A stretch of 7,939 nt of DNA from Bacteroidota bacterium (GCA_015222115.1 JADFUO010000201.1:1-7939); one strand, 5' to 3'; shown: positions 1 through 7,375, counted from the first letter of the stretch. The notes: generated by a model not told the origin, from the sequence alone. Numbers and translations: made by a program.

Positions 1-265
1 AAAAGTACCAAAAAATCAAGGCTTATTAAAAATCAACTAAAAATGTAAATCCTCCGCTAAAAAATTCAAGCTACTTACATTTCTGGAATTTAATAGATTT
101 TTGTATAACGGATTTATCTATGTCATTCTACATAAATTTAATCGCACCCGAATTTTTCTTAACGCTACAGATTTTCATTTTTCCTTACGGCCGTTGATTT
201 TTAATAGGCCGATCTTTCAATACCCACTTGACCTTATAGAGATTCTAAAAGAATTCTAAGAAGTC
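1..265. other. Intergenic stretch with no gene recognised
   Basis: This A+T-rich stretch has frequent stops in all frames and no ORF I can assign. A 19-residue minus-strand reading near 190-245, following an in-frame TAG, ends in DRPIKNQRP. It looks protein-like but is too short to identify. Small GGCC-containing inversions near 189-212 are too weak to call as a terminator. It may be decayed sequence left by rearrangement, in line with the gene fragment that follows it. Confidence 0.5.
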
Positions 266-442
266 ATGAACTTTTGGTTTTGGTTCAAGCCAAAAAAACA
301 ATTAAAAAAAAGCCTTTATAAATATTTATGTTTAGGATGTCCCAATGCGGAAAACAGGAAACAAAATAAATTTGAATTAGTTCATGGTGTCGGGTCAATT
401 GACGACATTTTTAACGAAATTTGTGAAGTGATTGATTCATAA
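266..442 (+). pseudogene. 58-codon ORF with adenylate-kinase-like C-terminal tail, probable gene fragment
   Basis: The ORF runs from ATG to TAA and has an upstream in-frame stop at 257-259, so it cannot be much longer. Residues 33-57 read QNKFELVHGVGSIDDIF and then NEICEVID. From memory this matches the end of Bacteroidota adenylate kinases, where a Q-x-K-F-x-x-V-x-G-[VI]-G-S-I-[DE]-[DE] stretch lies just before the C-terminus. The first ~31 residues are rich in Lys, Phe, Trp and Tyr and do not resemble the kinase. The P-loop, NMP-binding and LID parts of a normal ~190-residue enzyme are absent. It converges on the sirtuin gene, with 21 bases between the two stop codons. I infer a 3' remnant or partial duplication of adk. 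A small unrelated protein is possible. It should have no kinase activity. Confidence 0.45.
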
Positions 443-463
443 AAATAAAAATTAGACAGTCTC

Positions 464-1210
464 TTACAAATACAAAACTTTCCCCAATTCTGTCAATACT
501 TCAGCAGCTTTAGCTTTTAAAAAAATATCAGTGATCGTATCGGTAAAATGTGATTTTTCAATATTAATTTCAATGATTGTTGCACCGTGTTCTTTTGCAG
601 CAACAGGAATATCAGCAGCCGGTATAACTTCGGCATTAGTTCCGATAATTATAAAAACATCCGATTTTTTTGCTTCCTCGAAAGATCTTTTTAACGCAAA
701 TTGCGGAATTGGTTCATTAAAAAAAACAATATCCGGTTTTAATATTCCTTTACAAACATAACAGGTTGGGGGTAAGAAATTTAAATCAACAAAACTCAGA
801 TCATATTCAGATGAACATTCTGTGCATGAAAGAGTGCGTGATGTCCCGTGAAGTTCGTAAACATTTTTGAACCCTGCTTTTTGATGAAGATTATCAATGT
901 TTTGTGTAATTATTGATTCAAGAAATCCTCGTTCGCCCATTTTGGCTAAAATTTTATGAGCAGCATTCGGGTTAGCTTCATCAAAAGTATCATAAAAAAT
1001 TTCTTTTATTTTTTTCCATGACTGGAGCGGTTTTTTGTGGAAATATTCAATTTCAACAAAAATCGGGTCATATTTATTCCATAATCCGTTTTCCCCTCTG
1101 AAAGGAGGAATTCCGCTTTCCACTGAAATACCTGCACCTGTAAAAGCAACTGTATATTTTGATTTTCTTATCTTTTCAGCAGCTTCTCCAATCTTTCTAT
1201 TATCTATCAT
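464..1210 (-). CDS. cobB: Sir2-family NAD-dependent protein deacylase (CobB-like)
   Basis: The 248-residue protein has normal length for a bacterial sirtuin, a cytoplasmic enzyme that removes acyl groups from lysine using NAD+, releasing nicotinamide and O-acetyl-ADP-ribose. Visible motifs are the NAD-binding GAGIS (25-29) with SGIPPFRG (32-39), QNID (103-106), the catalytic His121 in ELHG, and a four-cysteine zinc site (Cys129, Cys132, Cys150, Cys153). GTNAEVIPAA (190-199) has Asn where GTS is usual, and FFNEPIP (163-169) replaces the common FFGE form. In CobB/SIRT5 desuccinylases a Tyr-x-x-Arg pair binds acidic acyl groups. Here the aligned stretch is FYDTF, with Tyr73 but Phe76 in place of Arg, which favours deacetylase activity (inference). 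The gene starts 35 bases after the acyl-CoA synthetase/acetyltransferase fusion with no strong terminator between, so the two are probably cotranscribed. This pairing suggests it reverses lysine acetylation, with Acs the obvious substrate. The family call is firm; the substrate is inferred. Confidence 0.93.
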   Translation of the reverse strand: MIDNRKIGEAAEKIRKSKYTVAFTGAGISVESGIPPFRGENGLWNKYDPIFVEIEYFHKKPLQSWKKIKEIFYDTFDEANPNAAHKILAKMGERGFLESIITQNIDNLHQKAGFKNVYELHGTSRTLSCTECSSEYDLSFVDLNFLPPTCYVCKGILKPDIVFFNEPIPQFALKRSFEEAKKSDVFIIIGTNAEVIPAADIPVAAKEHGATIIEINIEKSHFTDTITDIFLKAKAAEVLTELGKVLYL

Positions 1211-1215
1211 TCAAG

Positions 1216-1223
1216 CAAATTTA
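1216..1223 (-). promoter_or_regulatory. Possible -7 box immediately upstream of the sirtuin gene
   Basis: On the minus strand this reads TAAATTTG, a perfect match to the Bacteroidota -7 consensus TAnnTTTG. It ends only five bases before the sirtuin ATG, so transcription from it would start at or next to the start codon and give a nearly leaderless mRNA. No -33 element was checked beyond the lack of an obvious TTTG, and an 8-mer with two free bases in A+T-rich DNA can arise by chance. Confidence 0.2.
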
Positions 1224-1245
1224 TTTATAGAATAAATAATCTTCT

Positions 1246-3927
1246 TTACAATTCTTTTGAAACACTAACTGAAGAATCGGAATTAAAGTGAATTTTAAAA
1301 TCTAATTTTCTGAAAACAGCAATCATTGGTTTATTATCAGCAGTTGTTTCCGCAACCATACGTTTAATATTCCATTTTTTTGAAACTTCCATGCAATATT
1401 CAGTAAGAATACTTCCTAAATCTTTTTTCTGATATTTGTCGGTAATCAAAACTGCATATTCAACTGACTCAAGATCAGGGTCTGCAATAAGTCTTCCTAC
1501 ACCAATTAATCGTCTTTTTCCGTTTTCCATAATTTCTGCAACAATTGCAATTTCTCTGCCATAATCAATAAAGCAGAATTGAGTTGCAATTTCATGAGAA
1601 TCATAATGGAAATTATACCTGAATCTTGAAAAAATTGACTCTTTAGAACAACTACCTAACAGGTCTAACCACATTGGTTCATCTTCGGGCTTAATGGGTC
1701 TTAAGATTACTTGTGTGCTATCATTTAATTTGTCGGTTTTTACATATTTTTCAGGATAGGGATGTAAAATAAGATGTGAAAAAGGAACAACAGGTTTGCC
1801 CATTAAGTTCTGATCGAGCACTACTCTTGCATCCAATGCAATTGCATCTTTTTCAGTTACGAGAAGCGGATTGATATCAAGTTCTTCTATTTCGGGATAA
1901 TCTGCGGCAAGGTATGATAAGCGTATCATAACTTCAATGAGCTTGTTTATATTTTTTGGTGTGCTGCCCCTGTATCCTTTTAATAATGGATAAATCTTTA
2001 AGGATTCTATCATTTGCCTTGCAAGTGTTTCATTCAATGGAGGGAATCCAAGTTTTTTATCTTTAAATAATTCAGCACCTGTACCACCCATACCAACTAA
2101 AACAACAGTTCCGAAAACAGGGTCTTTTTTAATTCCAAGAATCAATTCAACACCATCTTTTATATTTATCATCTGCTGTATGGTAACACCCTCAAGTTTT
2201 GCATCGGGTTTTTTTTCAGCAATACTTTCCATCATATTTTTATATGTGCTACGCACCATTTCATTATTCTTGATGTTAAGAACCACACCTCCTACATCGG
2301 TTTTATGAGTTATATCGGGTGATAATATTTTCATCACAACAGGAAATCCGATTTTTTCAGCCTCCTTAACTGCCTCATCTTCTGATGTTGCCGGATGAGG
2401 TTTAGTAGTTGGAATACCATAAATTTCAAGGAATTCCTTTGAATCATTTTCTGATAATATTTTTTCTTTAATTATCAAGGTATTATTAAATTCTTCGCGT
2501 AATTTTTTCCTGTCATAAGAAAATTTCACAGGAACATCTTTAGGTGTTTCAAACAATGCTTCAAGGTTACGTGAATATTTAACCAGGGTCATAAATGCTC
2601 TTATCGCTTGTTCGGGTGTTTCATAAACTGCAATTCCGGTATCATTAAATAATCTTATACCTTCCCGCATACTTTGTCCGCCAAGCCATGCAGCCATGAT
2701 TGGTTTTGTTGTACTTTCCGAGAGCTTGCAAATAGCTCTTGCGGTTTCGGTTGGTGCAGTCATTGCCTGGGGTGTTAAGATAACCAGAACAGCATCAACT
2801 TTTGGATCATCCAGAACAATCTTTGTGGCTTCTGTAAATCTTTCAGGTGGTGCATCTCCGATAACATCAACAGGATTTCCATGCGACCAGAACGGAGGAA
2901 GACATTCATTGAGTCTTTGCATGGTTTCATCTGAAAGATTTACAAGTTTCCCATCCCATGAAATCAAAGCATCAGTTGCCATAACACCGGGACCACCGGC
3001 ATTTGTGATAATAGCTAAATTTGCCCCCCTCGGAATTCGTTTTCTTGCAATCAGGTCTGTAAAATCAAAAATATCTCCAATATCATAAACCCTTGCAATA
3101 CCTGCCCGTAAAAACATTGCATCATAAATTGAATCTTCGGATGCCATGGCGCCGGTGTGTGAAGCTGCAGCTTTTGCTGATTCGGGAAACCTGCCGGCTT
3201 TATAAACAATAATAGGTTTTTTGCGGGCAAAGGCTCGGGCAGCAGTCATAAATTTTCTTGCCTCAACAATTGACTCTACATAAAGTATTATGGATCTTGT
3301 ATGCGGGTCTTGTCCGAAATAATCAATCAGGTCACCAAAATGAACATCCATGCTGTTTCCGATAGAAACGAAGTAAGAGAAACCAATTTTTTCTTCATAA
3401 GCCCAGTCTAACACCGAAGTACATAATGCACCCGACTGGGAAATAAAAGCAACATGTCCGTTTTTGGGCATTCCGGATGCAAAGCTGATATTCAGATGTA
3501 AGCTGGGAATAATTACTCCCAAACAGTTAGGTCCGATAACCCTCATATCCTCAAATTTATCAACTTCAGCTTTTACCTGTTCTTCAAGTTTTCTCCCTTC
3601 AGGTCCGGATTCTTTAAACCCGGCTGACATAATTATTATCCCGTTTATTCCTGCTTCTCCGCATTCTCTTATTAACTGAGGCACTATCCTTGCTCCTGTG
3701 GTAATAACTGCAAGGTCGGGGGTTTTTGGAAGACTTTTAACGTTCGGATAACATGTAATTCCAAGTACAGCTTCATGTTTTGGGTTTACAGGGTAAACAA
3801 CGCCTCTGAAGCCGCCTCCGACTAAATTTTTAAGCGTTATTCCTCCTACGCTGTTAGGATCTGTTTGAACACCGATAATTGCAATTCTTTGTGGTTTAAA
3901 AATGCTGTTAAGTTTTTTTATGCCCAT
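1246..3927 (-). CDS. Fused ADP-forming acyl-CoA synthetase (alpha+beta) with C-terminal GNAT acetyltransferase; Pat/PatZ-like
   Basis: This 893-residue cytoplasmic protein matches the length (~886) and architecture of enterobacterial Pat/PatZ. Residues 1-~135 form a CoA-binding Rossmann domain (IGPNCLG, 131-137). Residues ~150-460 are succinyl-CoA-ligase-like flavodoxin domains with SQSG (163-166) and SHTG (256-259). Residues ~485-705 are an ATP-grasp domain with HKTDVGG (541-547) and LDINPLL (683-689). Residues ~738-893 are a GNAT domain. His257 in SHTG corresponds to the phosphohistidine of archaeal ADP-forming acetyl-CoA synthetases (acetyl-CoA + ADP + Pi = acetate + ATP + CoA), and His541 to the second histidine of their beta subunit. 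E. coli PatZ has lost the first, so this protein may still be an active ligase. In the GNAT part, Glu823 (VEYAVL) sits where Pat has its AEFAVLV glutamate. The acetyl-CoA loop is QKKDLGS (833-839), with Asp836 replacing the usual first Gly. Acs in this locus is the likely acetylation target. It probably shares a transcript with the downstream sirtuin gene. Exact acyl substrate is unknown. Confidence 0.92.
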   Translation of the reverse strand: MGIKKLNSIFKPQRIAIIGVQTDPNSVGGITLKNLVGGGFRGVVYPVNPKHEAVLGITCYPNVKSLPKTPDLAVITTGARIVPQLIRECGEAGINGIIIMSAGFKESGPEGRKLEEQVKAEVDKFEDMRVIGPNCLGVIIPSLHLNISFASGMPKNGHVAFISQSGALCTSVLDWAYEEKIGFSYFVSIGNSMDVHFGDLIDYFGQDPHTRSIILYVESIVEARKFMTAARAFARKKPIIVYKAGRFPESAKAAASHTGAMASEDSIYDAMFLRAGIARVYDIGDIFDFTDLIARKRIPRGANLAIITNAGGPGVMATDALISWDGKLVNLSDETMQRLNECLPPFWSHGNPVDVIGDAPPERFTEATKIVLDDPKVDAVLVILTPQAMTAPTETARAICKLSESTTKPIMAAWLGGQSMREGIRLFNDTGIAVYETPEQAIRAFMTLVKYSRNLEALFETPKDVPVKFSYDRKKLREEFNNTLIIKEKILSENDSKEFLEIYGIPTTKPHPATSEDEAVKEAEKIGFPVVMKILSPDITHKTDVGGVVLNIKNNEMVRSTYKNMMESIAEKKPDAKLEGVTIQQMINIKDGVELILGIKKDPVFGTVVLVGMGGTGAELFKDKKLGFPPLNETLARQMIESLKIYPLLKGYRGSTPKNINKLIEVMIRLSYLAADYPEIEELDINPLLVTEKDAIALDARVVLDQNLMGKPVVPFSHLILHPYPEKYVKTDKLNDSTQVILRPIKPEDEPMWLDLLGSCSKESIFSRFRYNFHYDSHEIATQFCFIDYGREIAIVAEIMENGKRRLIGVGRLIADPDLESVEYAVLITDKYQKKDLGSILTEYCMEVSKKWNIKRMVAETTADNKPMIAVFRKLDFKIHFNSDSSVSVSKEL

Positions 3928-3962
3928 TTTTGGTTTTTTTGATTATTTTGTGAAAATTTTTG

Positions 3963-3970
3963 CAAAAGTA
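3963..3970 (-). promoter_or_regulatory. Predicted -7 box for the acyl-CoA synthetase/GNAT-sirtuin unit
   Basis: The minus strand reads TACTTTTG, a perfect match to the Bacteroidota -7 consensus TAnnTTTG. It lies 35 bases upstream of the fusion-gene ATG, predicting a start near 3956-3958 and a leader of about 30 nt. It begins 12 bases beyond the T-run of the upstream gene's terminator, the expected place for a new transcription unit. No clear -33 TTTG element is visible. Confidence 0.55.
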
Positions 3971-3982
3971 GTAAATATAATG

Positions 3983-4012
3983 AAAAAAAACCCGTCCTTG
4001 CGAACGGGTTTT
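3983..4012 (-). terminator. Intrinsic terminator after the MFS transporter gene
   Basis: Read on the minus strand, AAAACCCGT pairs with ACGGGTTTT. One T-G wobble and one C-G pair extend the stem to 11 pairs closed by a GCAA tetraloop (GNRA type). The 3' arm runs directly into a tract of eight T residues. It begins about 20 bases past the transporter stop codon. It separates the transporter from the acyl-CoA synthetase/GNAT gene. Confidence 0.88.
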
Positions 4013-4033
4013 AAAATTTTAATAAATAATTTC

Positions 4034-5290
4034 TTAAACTTTTTTAGGAGTCTTTACAAGTATTGTTAAGACCGTACCAATAAGAACCATTATTCCTGTG
4101 ATGGTAAAAGCAAGGGTGAAATTACCCATATCTCCTAATGCTCCACCTAAGATAGGACATATAATTCCACCTACACCATAGGCAAGAAATACAAACGGAT
4201 AGTTCTGACCGACATTTTTTGTACCGAAAGTATCGGCAGTGATAGTTGGAAACAATGCAAAGTTTCCGCCGAAGTTAAAGCCGATTAAAGTTGCTCCGAG
4301 ATAAAGCAGGTATTCATTTCCTGCCATAAATGTAAACAGTATCACAATTACTCCCTGTGTGGCGGTCATAATAATAATTGAAGTCTTTCGTCCGAGCTTA
4401 TCGCTGAGCAAACCCCAGATTATTCTTCCTAATCCGTTAGCAATGCTAAAGAAAACCGCCATGGCAGTACCGGCAATTGCACTTGCTGAAACAGCATCAA
4501 AGCCAGCATTTTGTAATGCTTCAATAGGATATAATTTCATTAAACCTATAGACATTAATCCTGCTCCTGCACTAAACACAAAAGTTAAGAAGATCAGGTA
4601 AAATTGAATTTTCTTTAACATTTCATTACTTGAAAAGATAACTGTTCCGGCAGCAGCCTGTTCATTTGCCTTTGGTTCAGGTGCTTTATATCCTTTAGGT
4701 TGCCATCCTTCGGGCGGAAATATCATCCAAAATCCACCAATAATTACCATAAGAGCGAATGCAATTCCATAAAACATAAAGGTACTTGATAGTCCGATAT
4801 TATCAATAAGATGACCCCATGAACCTGCCAGCTTAACCCATCCCATAGCTCCAAAACCGAATCCAGCTACTGCCAGTCCGGTTATCATTCCTTTCTTATC
4901 GGGGAACCATCTCATACCAACAGCAATTGGGACAACATAAGCAAAACCGATTCCGGCACCACCTACCAATCCTATTAAAAGTACAATTGCCCAAAAATTC
5001 GTACCTCCGAATAATCCTGCAAGAGCATATCCCAGTCCAAGAGTTATCCCGCCAATCATAGCAAGTCTTTTTGGACCCCAGGTATTTAATTTTTTTCCTG
5101 CAAAAACCATAAATACTGCAAATGCTGCTAGTCCTACAGAAAAAACAATTTGTGTTTCAAGTTTACTCCAACCTGCTGCTTTTAAATCGGGTGTAAAAAC
5201 CGACCATGCGTAAATTGCACCAAGAGCTAATTGTATCAGGATAGCTCCGAGAATTACAAAGCCCCTTTTCATTACTTTTTTGTTTTCCAT
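4034..5290 (-). CDS. MFS transporter of the oxalate:formate antiporter (OFA) type, probable small-carboxylate carrier
   Basis: The 418-residue inner-membrane protein has about 12 hydrophobic segments and a hydrophilic central loop (~191-226), normal for the major facilitator superfamily. OFA-family features are GAIYAWSVF in TM1 (24-32), the Gly-rich TM4 region (109-127) followed by RWFPDKKG (127-134), and NGLGRIIWGLLSDKLGRK (285-302), which carries the MFS loop motif. OFA members carry small carboxylates, for example oxalate/formate in OxlT; E. coli YhjX is a pyruvate-responsive member. In OxlT a TM11 lysine (Lys355) binds oxalate. The corresponding stretch here appears to be LAYG (369-372), with Tyr371 instead, so oxalate is unlikely (inference from memory alignment). 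Its position between acs and the acyl-CoA synthetase/GNAT gene suggests acetate, formate or pyruvate as cargo. Terminators lie on both sides, so it is probably transcribed alone, yet I see no TAnnTTTG box before its ATG. Family call is strong; substrate is not. Confidence 0.88.
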   Translation of the reverse strand: MENKKVMKRGFVILGAILIQLALGAIYAWSVFTPDLKAAGWSKLETQIVFSVGLAAFAVFMVFAGKKLNTWGPKRLAMIGGITLGLGYALAGLFGGTNFWAIVLLIGLVGGAGIGFAYVVPIAVGMRWFPDKKGMITGLAVAGFGFGAMGWVKLAGSWGHLIDNIGLSSTFMFYGIAFALMVIIGGFWMIFPPEGWQPKGYKAPEPKANEQAAAGTVIFSSNEMLKKIQFYLIFLTFVFSAGAGLMSIGLMKLYPIEALQNAGFDAVSASAIAGTAMAVFFSIANGLGRIIWGLLSDKLGRKTSIIIMTATQGVIVILFTFMAGNEYLLYLGATLIGFNFGGNFALFPTITADTFGTKNVGQNYPFVFLAYGVGGIICPILGGALGDMGNFTLAFTITGIMVLIGTVLTILVKTPKKV

Positions 5291-5328
5291 AAATTGGTAT
5301 TTTTTAATTAATAATTTATATATAATGT

Positions 5329-5370
5329 AAAAAAGACACTTTATGCCGTGTTAAGCATAAAATGTCTTTT
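5329..5370 (-). terminator. Intrinsic terminator after acs
   Basis: On the minus strand AAAAGACATTTTATGC pairs with GCATAAAGTGTCTTTT. This gives a 16-pair stem containing one T-G wobble and an 8-base loop, with the 3' arm ending in a run of six T residues. It begins 22 bases after the acs stop codon. The stem also works in the opposite direction but with a shorter T-run. It implies that most acs transcripts end before the transporter gene. Confidence 0.9.
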
Positions 5371-5392
5371 AAAGTATAACAGATAAATAGCA

Positions 5393-7306
5393 TTATCGTT
5401 TTACCTCAACTTTTGCACCTTCAATAATTTCATCTACAACACCCGGGTCAAGCAATGTTGAAGTATCACCCAAATTAGTTGCATCACCTTCACCAATTTT
5501 ACGTAAGATTCTTCTCATTATCTTACCTGAACGGGTTTTGGGCAATCCGGTTACTAACTGAATCATGTCAGGCTTAGCAATTGGTCCGATTTGTTTTGTA
5601 ACTGTTGCTCTGATCTCAGCTTCGATATTTGCAGCTTCATCATCAGAAAGTTCATCACAAATTACATAAGCATATATTCCCGAACCTTTAATTGCGTGAG
5701 GGTAACCAACTACTGCAGATTCATTTACTTTTGGATGCTGGTTAATAGCATCTTCAACTTCTGCAGTACCAATTCTGTGACCTGAAACATTGATCACATC
5801 ATCAACTCTACCCATAATTCTGTAATATCCTTCTTCGTCACGTTTTGCACCATCACCAGTAAAATATAATCCTTTGTATGAAGCGAAATAAGTCTGACGA
5901 CATCTTTCATGATCGCCATAAGTTGTTCTGATCATACCGGGCCAAGGGAATTTAATACATAAGTTACCTTCAACACTATTACCCTTCAATTCTTTACCTT
6001 CGTGGTCAACAATAATTGGCTGAATACCCGGAAAAGGCAATGTAGCAAATGAAGGTTTTGTTGGAGTAATACCGGCAAGTGGAGTTATCATAATTCCACC
6101 GGTTTCGGTTTGCCACCATGTATCTACAATAGGACATCTTCCTTTTCCAACAAGATCGTGATACCAACGCCATGCTTCTTCGTTAATTGGCTCACCAACT
6201 GTACCAAGAACTTTAAGAGAACTAAGATCTTTGCTTGTAACAAACTCATTTCCTTGTGCTACTAAAGCACGGATAGCTGTCGGAGCAGTATAGAACTGAT
6301 TTACTTTATATTTATCAACGACATCCCAGAACCTTCCTGCATCGGGCCAAGTAGGAACACCTTCGAACATAACTGTAGTAGCTCCAGCCAATAGTGGTCC
6401 GTAAACAATATACGAATGTCCTGTTACCCAGCCAATATCAGCAGTACACCAGTAAATATCACCATCACTATATTGGAATACATTTTTGAAAGTATATTCA
6501 GCAAATATCATATAACCGGCAGTAGTATGCTGCACACCTTTAGGTTTGCCTGTTGAACCTGATGTGTAAAGAATAAAAAGAGTATCTTCTGAGTCCATTA
6601 CTTCAGCTTTATTTTCAGTGCTTACTCCTTTAATTGCATCGTGCCACCAAATATCTCTGCCTTCCTGCATATTAACATCTTCGCCTGTTCTTTTATAAAC
6701 GATACATTTTTCAATAGTAGGGCATGATTCTAATGCTTCGTCAACAATACCTTTGATAGGAATATTCTTTGTGCCTCTGTATCCACCGTCGGAAGTTATA
6801 ATAATATTTGAAGTTCCGTCAATAATACGGTCAGCTAGAGCATTAGCTGAAAAGCCTGCAAATACAATTGAATGTATAGCTCCGATTCTGGCACAAGCTA
6901 ACATGGCAATTGCAAGCTCAGGAATCATTGGTAAATAAATAGTAACCCTGTCGCCTTTTTTGATACCTAATTTTAATAAGGCATTAGCAAATTGACATAC
7001 TTTTTCGTATAATTCACCATAAGTTAATGTAACAGTATCATCATTAGGATCATTTGGTTCCCAGATAATAGCTGCCTGATCTTTTCTCAAAAACATGTTT
7101 CTTTCAAAAATGTTTTCGGTGATGTTTAATTTTCCATTTACAAACCAATTTATATTTGGTTCTTCAAAGTTCCATTCCAGTACTTTGTCCCATTTTTTGT
7201 GCCAATAGTAATCTTCTGCTATATTGCCCCAGAAAGCGTCAGGATTGGCTACGCTTTCCTTGTATTTTTCAAGATATTCACTCAAGCTGCTGATTTTGTT
7301 TGTCAT
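5393..7306 (-). CDS. acs: Acetyl-CoA synthetase, AMP-forming (acetate--CoA ligase)
   Basis: The 637-residue protein has typical length for Acs, the cytoplasmic high-affinity enzyme that makes acetyl-CoA from acetate, ATP and CoA through acetyl-AMP. It belongs to the ANL adenylating superfamily. The N-terminal Acs extension covers ~8-65. The ATP-binding loop YTSGSTGKPKG is at 247-257. DTWWQTETGG (395-404) contains Trp398, equivalent to the tryptophan that limits the pocket to short acids. YFTGDGA (481-487) is the ATP-ribose motif, and the hinge lies in GRVDDVINVSGHR (499-511). PKTRSGK (589-595) ends in the catalytic Lys595, equivalent to Salmonella Lys609, which Pat acetylates to inactivate the enzyme and CobB deacetylates. 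Both types of modifying enzyme are encoded downstream in this window. The ATG at 7304-7306 is preceded by an A/T-only leader, as for the other genes here. A strong terminator follows. The gene is divergent from ackA across a 522-base spacer. Confidence 0.97.
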   Translation of the reverse strand: MTNKISSLSEYLEKYKESVANPDAFWGNIAEDYYWHKKWDKVLEWNFEEPNINWFVNGKLNITENIFERNMFLRKDQAAIIWEPNDPNDDTVTLTYGELYEKVCQFANALLKLGIKKGDRVTIYLPMIPELAIAMLACARIGAIHSIVFAGFSANALADRIIDGTSNIIITSDGGYRGTKNIPIKGIVDEALESCPTIEKCIVYKRTGEDVNMQEGRDIWWHDAIKGVSTENKAEVMDSEDTLFILYTSGSTGKPKGVQHTTAGYMIFAEYTFKNVFQYSDGDIYWCTADIGWVTGHSYIVYGPLLAGATTVMFEGVPTWPDAGRFWDVVDKYKVNQFYTAPTAIRALVAQGNEFVTSKDLSSLKVLGTVGEPINEEAWRWYHDLVGKGRCPIVDTWWQTETGGIMITPLAGITPTKPSFATLPFPGIQPIIVDHEGKELKGNSVEGNLCIKFPWPGMIRTTYGDHERCRQTYFASYKGLYFTGDGAKRDEEGYYRIMGRVDDVINVSGHRIGTAEVEDAINQHPKVNESAVVGYPHAIKGSGIYAYVICDELSDDEAANIEAEIRATVTKQIGPIAKPDMIQLVTGLPKTRSGKIMRRILRKIGEGDATNLGDTSTLLDPGVVDEIIEGAKVEVKR

Positions 7307-7375
7307 AATTTATTTATTTTAATTTTTATTAATAATTATTTATTTGTATCGGAATTTAAAATTTTAAACTGATAT

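Noticed and set aside
190..245. Short minus-strand reading ending DRPIKNQRP, resembling the tail of some coding sequence such as a transposase
   Set aside because: Only about 19 codons between two stops, no recognisable family motif and no terminal inverted repeats nearby.
443..463. AGAC-TGTCT followed by T-rich sequence after the sirtuin stop (minus strand), as a terminator
   Set aside because: The self-complementary core is only four pairs with essentially no loop, so it is not a credible intrinsic terminator.
1219..1237. ATTTATT / AATAAAT hairpin between the fusion gene and the sirtuin gene
   Set aside because: Seven A-T pairs only and no G-C; the T-run is missing. Too weak to be a terminator, so I treat the two genes as cotranscribed.
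531..3679. Plus-strand open frames inside the sirtuin and fusion genes (for example 531-761, 1035-1235, 2696-3088, 3464-3679)
   Set aside because: They are antisense to well-conserved minus-strand proteins, have no recognisable motifs and no promoter context; they are by-products of the real genes.
4359..6938. Plus-strand open frames inside the transporter and acs genes (4359-4601, 5591-5785, 6753-6938)
   Set aside because: Each lies opposite a conserved coding region and shows no protein family features.
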